Part shown: in pieces, positions 33,308 to 38,324 of the stretch
Layout: the number at the start of each line of letters is the position of its first letter
How positions within the stretch are numbered: position 1 is the stretch's first letter
Source: Verrucomicrobiales bacterium
GTDB lineage: Bacteria > Verrucomicrobiota > Verrucomicrobiia > Limisphaerales > SXTU01
Direction of reading: 5' to 3'
Length of the DNA stretch: 38,324 bases
Assembly: GCA_005791875.1 (NCBI GenBank)
Contig: SXTU01000210.1
Location: 1 to 38,324, forward strand
The notes under the pieces: model-generated
The model's database searches: none
What the model was told of the DNA's origin: nothing
The model's input: only the letters and a program-made list of their open reading frames with translations
Made by a program: the position numbers and the translations under genes

Positions 33308-34843
33308 TTACCGGCGGACAGTGGCACGAAAGAGCCGCTCGCGCAATTCCGCCGGTGAGCTGGACGCCGCGATGGCTTGAGCGGTGAAAGCGATGCGCTC
33401 CGGCGCGAACATCTCAAGCAGCGACACTTTCAGCTCGCCGTCGTCGCACGCGAGCGTGACGTGGTCCCACTGCGCGGAGAGCACGGCGGCGGAGAACTTC
33501 TGGATGAGCTTGCCACGGATGAGCGCGCGGGTCGTCTCCGGCGGCTCGAACATCGCCTGCTGGACGGCAGGCTCTGGCGGCACGCCACGCATCTCGCCGG
33601 ACTGCTCCAAGCCGAAGTAAAGCCCCGCGTCGAAGTCGAGCCGGTGGTATTCGAGGTCAAGGCTTTGCAGCCAAGGGTCGTCGTCCGCGATGTTCTGCGC
33701 AGCCTGAAACTCGCGGATGAGCGCGAGCTTGGCGACCCAGTCCAGCCGGTCGCGACAGCGCATCGGGTCCGCTTCGAGGTCGTTCAGCACTGTCTCCCAG
33801 TCGGCAACGAGCGCGGCGTGCTCCGGCGTGGGCAAGTCACAGAGTTCCTTCACTGCGGCGAGATAGTCGCGTTGCACGGCGAGCGCGGTGGAAGGCCGGC
33901 GGTTCGCTAGCTTCACCTCCCAGCGATAGCGCGGGTCGCGGGAGATGGCGGGGAGCGCGGCGAGCGGGTCGGCGAGCTGGGGGAAGTTGCGCTTCGGGTC
34001 GCGGAGGATGGCTTCGAGCGCGAGCGCGGTGGTGCCCACCTTGAGCCGCGTGGCGAAGGGCGAGAGGTTCGCGTCGCCGATGATGACGTGGAAGCGCCGC
34101 CACTGGCGCGGGTCGGCGTGCGGCTCGTCGCGGGTGTTGATGAGCGGGCGCTTCTGCATCGTGTCCACGCTCTGCAACTCGCTGAAGAAGTCGCTGCGCT
34201 GGGCGATTTGGAAGTGCGGCGAGACGAACTTGTCCTCCGCCTCGATGGCGAACTTGCCCGCGCCGGCGAAGATCTGCCGCGTGACGAGAAACGCCTGCGC
34301 GCCCGCCGCCAGCCGCTCCCACGGCAGCGCGCGGGGCAGGAGGTAATTCTCGTGGCAGCCGTAGCTGTGGCCGCGGAAGTCGGTGTTGTTCTTGTAGAGC
34401 CGCACCGTCGCGCCGCGCGCCTGAGAGAGCCGCTGGGCGCAGGCCATCACCACGCGCTGGCCCGCGCGGTCGTGGGCGACCAGCTCGGCGAGCGTGGAGC
34501 ACTCGGGCGTGCAGTATTCGGGGTGGGCGTGGTCGTTGTAGAAGCGCGCGCCGTTGCCGAGCGCGAGGTCGCTCTTGATTTCGGCGAAGGTCAGCTCGCG
34601 ATGCGTGTCCTGCTCGAAGTAATCCGCCTCGTCGAAGTCCTGCCGTAGCTCCGGCACGTCCCAGCCACGGTCGTCGTGGTGCGGGTTCTCGGCCTCGTAA
34701 TCCCAGCGCATCCGCACGCCCGGCTCCATCGCACTGCGCACCAGCGCGATGGACTCCGCCACCACGTCCAAGTCCTCCACGCCATCCCGCGCGATGCCGT
34801 ATTCGGTCTCGATGCCGAAGAGGATGGGAGGTGCTTTAGCCAC
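33308..34843 (-). CDS. dop: Dop-type deamidase/depupylase
   Basis: A 511-residue cytoplasmic enzyme of the glutamine-synthetase-like Dop/PafA family. It deamidates the C-terminal Gln of Pup/UBact and removes the modifier from targets. Features seen: FGIETEYGI at the N-terminus, MRWDYEAENP with DRGWDVP (an extended Dop-type region), GARFYNDHAHPEYCTPEC containing the catalytic Asp, LYKNNTDFRGHSYGCHENYL, RPLINTRDEPHADP and FHVIIGDANLSPF. The DHAHPEY form and the extended segment before it favour Dop over PafA. The start is GTG. The gene is first in the dop-UBact-prcB run with 4 nt to UBact. No PafA ligase is seen in the window. Confidence 0.93.
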   Translation of the reverse strand: MAKAPPILFGIETEYGIARDGVEDLDVVAESIALVRSAMEPGVRMRWDYEAENPHHDDRGWDVPELRQDFDEADYFEQDTHRELTFAEIKSDLALGNGARFYNDHAHPEYCTPECSTLAELVAHDRAGQRVVMACAQRLSQARGATVRLYKNNTDFRGHSYGCHENYLLPRALPWERLAAGAQAFLVTRQIFAGAGKFAIEAEDKFVSPHFQIAQRSDFFSELQSVDTMQKRPLINTRDEPHADPRQWRRFHVIIGDANLSPFATRLKVGTTALALEAILRDPKRNFPQLADPLAALPAISRDPRYRWEVKLANRRPSTALAVQRDYLAAVKELCDLPTPEHAALVADWETVLNDLEADPMRCRDRLDWVAKLALIREFQAAQNIADDDPWLQSLDLEYHRLDFDAGLYFGLEQSGEMRGVPPEPAVQQAMFEPPETTRALIRGKLIQKFSAAVLSAQWDHVTLACDDGELKVSLLEMFAPERIAFTAQAIAASSSPAELRERLFRATVRR

Positions 34844-34894
34844 AGATGGAACACGGATGAAACACTACTTTTGCCTAGCTGAGTTGAACGAGAT

Positions 34895-35086
34895 TCATTT
34901 GCCTCGCGCCTTACCAACTTGTTCCTTCGCCCGCCGGAAACACTCCTCGCCGGGAATCCCCTCGCCTCGTTCAAGCTGCTCCATGCCTACGAGCAACTTG
35001 GCTTCCAGTTCCTCCAGCGTCGAAACCTCGAAGTCCGGCTTGCCGAGAACGGCGGATTGGGAGCGCTTAAAGATTCGGTCAGCCAT
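34895..35086 (-). CDS. Small protein after the MazF-like toxin, possible antitoxin
   Basis: A 63-residue protein whose ATG follows the MazF stop with no gap. It is highly charged, with a C-terminal half (STLEELEAKLLVGMEQLERGEGIP) that resembles the tail of ParD/CopG-type antitoxins. No full ribbon-helix-helix is evident. It may be a second antitoxin or a regulator of the MazF pair. Its stop lies 52 nt before the dop start. The function is uncertain. Confidence 0.6.
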   Translation of the reverse strand: MADRIFKRSQSAVLGKPDFEVSTLEELEAKLLVGMEQLERGEGIPGEECFRRAKEQVGKARGK

Positions 35087-35440
35087 CTACTCCTCCTCGC
35101 TCACCGAGATGTCCAGCGTCACCAGCAGCGCCGTTTCGATTTGGCGCAGCGCCCCACGGGACAGCACGCCCATCCGGCGGACCAGCCGGGTGGCGTCAAT
35201 CACCCGCAGTTGATGCGTCAGGACGGCGGATTCATTCGTGAGACCGCCTTCTCCGACGGCCAGCCGGACGCAGTGCGGTAACTCCGCCCAGCGGAGGTTT
35301 GACGTGCAGGGAATCACCAGCGCAGTGCGCAGGAAGGAATTGAGCGAGTCGGCTTGCAGCACGATGACCGGGCGGGTCCCCGCCTGCTCCGAGCCGCGCA
35401 CCGGGTCCAGGCTCGCCATCCAGACCTCGCCGCGCTTCAT
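35087..35440 (-). CDS. MazF/PemK-family toxin
   Basis: A 117-residue type II toxin of the MazF/PemK/CcdB fold, an endoribonuclease that cuts mRNA at short sequence motifs. The family opening is clear: KRGEVWMASLDPVRGSEQAGTRP split over the first strands, then VIVLQADSLN and VIPCTSNLRWAELPHCV. The RGSEQAGTRP loop holds the catalytic Arg region. The ATG overlaps the upstream antitoxin stop (ATGA), the classic coupled order with the antitoxin first. A third small gene follows directly. The RNA target sequence is not predictable here. Confidence 0.93.
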   Translation of the reverse strand: MKRGEVWMASLDPVRGSEQAGTRPVIVLQADSLNSFLRTALVIPCTSNLRWAELPHCVRLAVGEGGLTNESAVLTHQLRVIDATRLVRRMGVLSRGALRQIETALLVTLDISVSEEE

Positions 35441-35694
35441 GGCTGGTCGGCTTGGGCGAGACCGCGCTGGTAATCAGCCATGCCGGACTCCGCGAGCGTG
35501 ACATCCTCCGTGGCGAGGGCCTCGTAAAGTTTCCCCAATCGCTTCTCGGCGAGACTGCGGCGCAATCGCTCGACGTCGAGGTAGCGGCGGAAAAGCCCGG
35601 TGGCGACCTCGCCCTCCCCGTGTCCCTCCGACCGGCAGGCCTGCGCGAACTGGCTGGCCACCGAATCTTCCAACTCCAGTGCGATGGTTTTCAT
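35437..35694 (-). CDS. Ribbon-helix-helix-like antitoxin of the MazF pair
   Basis: An 85-residue protein encoded directly upstream of, and overlapping by 4 nt with, the MazF-like toxin. It begins MKTIALELEDSVASQFAQAC, a strand and helix pattern like CopG/MazE-type antitoxins, followed by a second helix and an acidic, flexible C-terminus that would wrap the toxin. It is expected to repress its own promoter with the toxin. The fold is inferred from the pattern and operon position. Confidence 0.82.
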   Translation of the reverse strand: MKTIALELEDSVASQFAQACRSEGHGEGEVATGLFRRYLDVERLRRSLAEKRLGKLYEALATEDVTLAESGMADYQRGLAQADQP

Positions 35695-35760
35695 GCGGAC
35701 AACCTACCACCCTGCTCAAGCCAACCGCAAGGCCGCAACTGAAGCCGGCAAGGTGAGCGC

Positions 35761-35791
35761 GCGGCGGGGAAGAAAAGCTCCGAGAAGCAGG
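35761..35791 (+). repeat. 31-bp direct repeat, left copy
   Basis: GCGGCGGGGAAGAA followed by GCT and CGAGAAGCAGG matches 36371-36401 at 28 of 31 positions in the same orientation. The two copies bracket the HicB-HicA pair, 610 nt apart. Confidence 0.6.
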
Positions 35792-35910
35792 AGATTTACT
35801 CGTGCCGCCAAAACCTCGTGCAGCCGGTGCCGGACCCGAACTACACCGTCCGCGCCTGGCGCGCGGTGGTGACGTATCTGCTGCGGAGGCAGGAGTTCCT
35901 TTACGAATGA
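35791..35910 (+). pseudogene. Possible C-terminal remnant of an unknown protein
   Basis: A plus-strand frame ending at TGA 35908-35910 reads EIYSCRQNLVQP, then DPNYTVRAWRAVV and LLRRQEFLYE. The end resembles the tail of a real protein, but it has no start and the frame begins in a repeat. It may be a leftover of a gene displaced by the toxin-antitoxin modules. The family is not recognised; chance coding is possible. Confidence 0.25.
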
Positions 35911-35926
35911 GTGAGGCGGCGCTGCG

Positions 35927-36112
35927 TCACGGCGGGGGAATCTCCAACTGGCGGCAGATGCCGCGCACCAAATGGTCTTTGACTTCGCGGTGACGCGGAA
36001 CGGCACTCCAAGTGTCGCGGGCCGGGTTTTCCCAGATGGAATGCCGTCCGCCCTCACGCTTTAACTGGCAGCCATTCCGGCGCAGATGCCGCTCCAAGTC
36101 CGCCAGCTTCAC
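35927..36112 (-). CDS. hicA: HicA-family toxin
   Basis: A 61-residue mRNA interferase with the small dsRBD-like fold. The HicA pattern is clear: KLADLERHLRRNGCQLKREGG, then the catalytic His24 in GGRHSIWENP, and VPRHREVKDHLVRGICRQL at the end. It starts with GTG, whose bases overlap the HicB stop (GTGA). Its length is typical of the family. HicB lies upstream, so the order is antitoxin first, the reverse of the E. coli hicAB operon. Confidence 0.93.
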   Translation of the reverse strand: MKLADLERHLRRNGCQLKREGGRHSIWENPARDTWSAVPRHREVKDHLVRGICRQLEIPPP

Positions 36113-36327
36113 AGCGCAGCCAGTTCAAAGGTTTCGCGGACGCTTTGGGGCGACTCCACCTTGCGCGCCTTCTCGCGGAGGTAATCCAGCGACAACTGGA
36201 AGGCGTCCAGCAAGTTCTCCTTGGCTTCCGCGAGGGTCTCGCCCTGGGTCTGCACGCCGGGCATTTCCTCCAGCCAGGCCACGTAACCGCCCTCGGCTGC
36301 CGGCTCATAAACAGCGGTGAATTTCAT
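36109..36327 (-). CDS. hicB: HicB-family antitoxin
   Basis: A 72-residue antitoxin with a partial RNase H-like fold. The family line FTAVYEPAAEGGYVAWLEEMPG followed by QTQGETLAEAKENLLDAF is evident. The short C-terminus (REKARKVESPQSV) lacks an added DNA-binding domain, as in the small HicB class. It neutralises HicA encoded next to it with a 4-nt overlap. The pair lies between two imperfect direct repeats. Confidence 0.93.
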   Translation of the reverse strand: MKFTAVYEPAAEGGYVAWLEEMPGVQTQGETLAEAKENLLDAFQLSLDYLREKARKVESPQSVRETFELAAL

Positions 36328-36370
36328 GGTGCGAAACTAGCGGCCTCACAGGGCTTAAGCAAGCAGCGAC

Positions 36371-36401
36371 GCGGCGGGGAAGAAGGGCTTCGAGAAGCAG
36401 G
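36371..36401 (+). repeat. 31-bp direct repeat, right copy
   Basis: Same element as 35761-35791 (28 of 31 identical), directly before a palindrome. The 36328-36522 region holds only this repeat and the palindrome. Confidence 0.6.
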
Positions 36402-36491
36402 TAGGTGACGAGGTGACGAGTCTCCAATCAACGCGGTGCGCGAAACCCGGAACGCGGAAACAAGTCAGAGACTCCTCACGTCGTCACCTAC
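36401..36491. repeat. 24-bp inverted repeat sharing the TCCTCACGTCG core with 4098-4159
   Basis: Arms 36401-36424 and 36468-36491 match at 22 of 24 positions, around a 43-nt spacer. Shared outer GAG...TAC ends and the TCCTCACGTCG core link it to the palindrome at 4098-4159. An 8-bp hairpin (GGCCGCGC/GCGCGGCC) follows at 36502-36521. Confidence 0.7.
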
Positions 36492-36522
36492 GGGGTGGTA
36501 GGGCCGCGCTGCTGCGCGGCCT

Positions 36523-36612
36523 TCAACGCTCAATCACCCGGTAGAACCGCTGTGGCAGGCTGACGCTCTGCCCGTCCTCGAACACAAGTTGCACGTTCGT
36601 CACAGCCAAGAG
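36523..36612 (-). pseudogene. C-terminal remnant of a surface-type protein
   Basis: A minus-strand frame ending at 36523 reads VTNVQLVFEDGQSVSLPQ and RFYRVIER. The last residues mirror the C-terminus (RRFYRVLTR) of the Ig-like protein at 37158. Such RFYRV endings are common on large secreted verrucomicrobial proteins. No start or body is present, so it is likely the tail of a deleted relative. Confidence 0.45.
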
Positions 36613-36625
36613 CCGACTGCAGTGC

Positions 36626-37126
36626 CTAACTGTCAAGGTTGTGAGCGACCACGAACTCTCTCCCCGCTTCCGACAGGTCATATTCAACTGCACCGTTCGT
36701 CCACCGCTGGACGTCGAGATAACCTGCTCTGAGTAGCGTGTCCGCGTAATGGCGCGCCCGCACTTCGGCTATCGACAGAGCCTTCGCAAGCTCATGGGGG
36801 GCTTGTGACCGTTTGCGGCCTTGGGAGAGTAGCTTGAGGATGCGGACTGCCAACTCGTCCATTTTCAGTGCGACCTTCGGTTCAGCCGCTGGCTCCGAGC
36901 CAGCAGCAGCTTCAAGGGCCGCGAGCCGCTGCTTCAATTCTCCCACTTCACGTTCCTTGCTCTGAAGCTGTTGCTGTAATTCCCACTGGTCCTGCTGAAC
37001 CTCGACAACCAGACTGAGAATCTCTTTCGCGCTGGAGACGTCGCTCCGTTCTTTCATGGAGTCAACAAGCTTGGAGAACAAATCAAGGACCGTTTTGATT
37101 TTCGAGATCGTGATGGGGTCAGTCAT
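36626..37126 (-). CDS. Coiled-coil protein with winged-helix-like C-terminus
   Basis: A 166-residue protein from ATG 37126 (an upstream TTG at 37147 would add 7 residues). The middle (about residues 40-80) is a heptad coiled coil rich in Gln, Glu and Leu. The C-terminal 70 residues fit a winged helix: LAVRILKLLSQGRKRS, then SIAEVRARHYADTLLRAGYLDV and a wing ending YDLSEAGREFV. This resembles DNA-binding domains of MarR or ArsR type. The family is not recognised. It is unlinked in strand or function to clear neighbours. A transcriptional or phage-defence regulator role is possible but unsupported. Confidence 0.7.
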   Translation of the reverse strand: MTDPITISKIKTVLDLFSKLVDSMKERSDVSSAKEILSLVVEVQQDQWELQQQLQSKEREVGELKQRLAALEAAAGSEPAAEPKVALKMDELAVRILKLLSQGRKRSQAPHELAKALSIAEVRARHYADTLLRAGYLDVQRWTNGAVEYDLSEAGREFVVAHNLDS

Positions 37127-37157
37127 GTGGGTGCGCGGAGTGGTCAAACTTTCTGAT

Positions 37158-38324
37158 TTACCTCGTCAGCACGCGATAGAACCGGCGCAGCAGGCCGGGA
37201 CTGTCGGCGTCGTCCACTTGCACCTGTCCGTTCTGGACGGTGATGCCGTTGGTGAGGCGCACCCAGGCGTTCGTGTCCGCGAGATTCGTGCTGCCATACA
37301 CTTCGAGGCTGGCAAGGTCGTTGGTGAGGAGGAAGCCGCCATCATGGGCACCGAAGAGCAGGCGGAACGTGCCATCGCCAAGGCGTTGCGGCGGTTGCAC
37401 GAACCGCTGCGGCACGAGCACGCGCAGCACGGCGGGGCTGCTGGTCACGCTGCCACCCGCGTTGGTCACGACGACGAAGTAGTTGCCCGACGCGAGCGCA
37501 CCCAAGCTCGACAAGCTCAGGTTCGTGGCCGTCTGGCCGGTCAGGAGTTGCGTCGTTCCCGCCACAGGCGGGTCAATCAGGATGACTGCGTTGCTCGGGT
37601 AGCCGGAGCCGGGCGAGCCGATGTTCACCGCCGTCACCACGCCGTTGTTGACGGTGGCCGTCGCGGTCGCACCGCTGCCGCTTCCGGCGAGGATTTGCAC
37701 CGCAGGGACGGACGAATAGAACCCGCCACTATACAGGACGGCGGCTCCGACCACGAAGCCGTTGCGCACGTCGGGCACGGCGAGGGCCGTGCGGAAAATG
37801 CCCGGCTGCCAATACCACTGGTAACTCAGCGGCACGGTGCCGCTGGCGCTCACCGAGAACGTGGCGTTGCTGCCAAGCGCCGTGACGACGCTCTGCGGTT
37901 GCTGGGTGAGCGTGACGGGCACGTTGACGGTCAACGTCGCCGCGCTGCTGGTGACGCTGCCGTAGAGGTTCGTGATGACGACGAAGTAGGTGCCCGCGTC
38001 GTTCGTGCTCACACTATTGAGGGTGAGGACAGAATTCGTCTGGCCGGCGAGGAAGCCATTCGGCGGGTCAATCTGGAGGCTGGGCGGACTGCTGTAACCG
38101 GAGCCGGGATTTACGACCGTGATGGCGACGACGGCTCCGTTGTTCACCGTGGCGCTCGCAGTCGCGCCGCTGCCGCCTCCGCCGACGAAGCGCACGGCGG
38201 GAGCTTGGACATAACCAGAGCCGCCGCTGACGACCTGCGCATCGAACACGAAGCCGCCCGCAACCAATGCCGTGCTGGTGGCACCGGAGAGCAGCGGTGT
38301 CAGGCCGAACCATTGATAGCTCAA
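37158..38324 (-). CDS. Large immunoglobulin-like surface protein with GSGY inserts (partial)
   Basis: The C-terminal 389 codons of a large secreted protein, open at the window edge (the first codon seen is TTG for Leu within PLSYQWF, not a start). At least two Ig-like units appear, each with a YQWF/YQWYW strand, an NDAGTYFVVITN-type strand with the core Tyr, and SAATLTV ends. Between the strands each unit carries a 60-70 residue insert of the form SGGSGY, APAVRFVGGGGSGATA, VNNG, NPGSGY and IDPP. The protein finishes with RFYRVLTR, typical of verrucomicrobial secreted proteins, preceded by a TNLADTNAWVRLT segment. It is probably an adhesin or outer-surface structure. The full length is not visible. 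Confidence 0.85.
   Translation of the reverse strand: MSYQWFGLTPLLSGATSTALVAGGFVFDAQVVSGGSGYVQAPAVRFVGGGGSGATASATVNNGAVVAITVVNPGSGYSSPPSLQIDPPNGFLAGQTNSVLTLNSVSTNDAGTYFVVITNLYGSVTSSAATLTVNVPVTLTQQPQSVVTALGSNATFSVSASGTVPLSYQWYWQPGIFRTALAVPDVRNGFVVGAAVLYSGGFYSSVPAVQILAGSGSGATATATVNNGVVTAVNIGSPGSGYPSNAVILIDPPVAGTTQLLTGQTATNLSLSSLGALASGNYFVVVTNAGGSVTSSPAVLRVLVPQRFVQPPQRLGDGTFRLLFGAHDGGFLLTNDLASLEVYGSTNLADTNAWVRLTNGITVQNGQVQVDDADSPGLLRRFYRVLTR

Noticed and set aside
33304-33417. Longer UBact start giving 95 residues
   Set aside because: The extra 38 residues lie inside dop and look unlike the family; the ATG at 33303 gives a standard size.
36502-36521. GGCCGCGC/GCGCGGCC hairpin as an intrinsic terminator
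   Set aside because: The 8-bp stem has no T-run on either side.
1-38324. CRISPR array, tRNA or rRNA genes
   Set aside because: No regularly spaced repeats and no cloverleaf or rRNA-like segment noticed on reading; a tRNA scan was not possible.

Overview
The window is high-GC DNA of a verrucomicrobial (Verrucomicrobiota) type, most likely a Pedosphaera/Limisphaera-like lineage. This is inferred from gene content: planctomycete-type cytochrome c (PSCyt1) domains fused to other modules, paired DUF1080 proteins, a DUF6797-like propeller family, a UBact/proteasome gene set, many genes without a clear Shine-Dalgarno sequence, and abundant intergenic palindromic repeats. No rRNA, tRNA, CRISPR array or intact transposase was seen.

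Layout. 1-538: 3' end of uvrB. 858-4085: an octaheme lipoprotein cytochrome followed 12 nt later by an outer-membrane barrel with an N-terminal haem domain; together they look like an MtrAB-type electron conduit. 4158-9404, minus strand: a GT9 glycosyltransferase, a 1016-residue haem/WD40/coiled-coil protein and a histone-deacetylase-like hydrolase. 9608-11437: aspS, followed by a gene-poor stretch with what looks like a decayed group II intron domain V. 11795-14128, minus: a P1B-4-like metal ATPase. 14232-21920: two tandem secreted propeller paralogues, then two secreted DUF1080 paralogues with a secreted glutathione peroxidase between them, probably a periplasmic sugar-oxidation and cleavage locus.

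21999-30521 is a surface-polysaccharide region: O-antigen-ligase/TPR protein, DUF2723/TPR protein, GT4 glycosyltransferase and a WecA-like initiating transferase. It is interrupted by a DAHP synthase gene on the opposite strand. 30549-32279, minus: Pit phosphate transporter and its DUF47 partner. 32360-34843, minus: a compact dop-UBact-prcB operon, a ubiquitin-like tagging system with a proteasome beta subunit carrying the full Thr1/Asp17/Lys33 triad. The alpha subunit, ATPase and ligase genes are not in the window.

34895-36327, minus: a toxin-antitoxin island (antitoxin-MazF-small third gene, then HicB-HicA). HicBA lies between two imperfect 31-bp direct repeats. 36523-38324, minus: a gene remnant, a coiled-coil/winged-helix-like protein and the C-terminal part of a large immunoglobulin-like surface protein whose Ig domains are split by Gly-rich GSGY inserts.

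Long inverted repeats lie between genes throughout, several touching or containing stop codons. The strongest candidates for unusual biology are the PSCyt1-barrel conduit, the reduced UBact-proteasome locus, the tandem propellers with a probable conversion tract, and the palindrome family.
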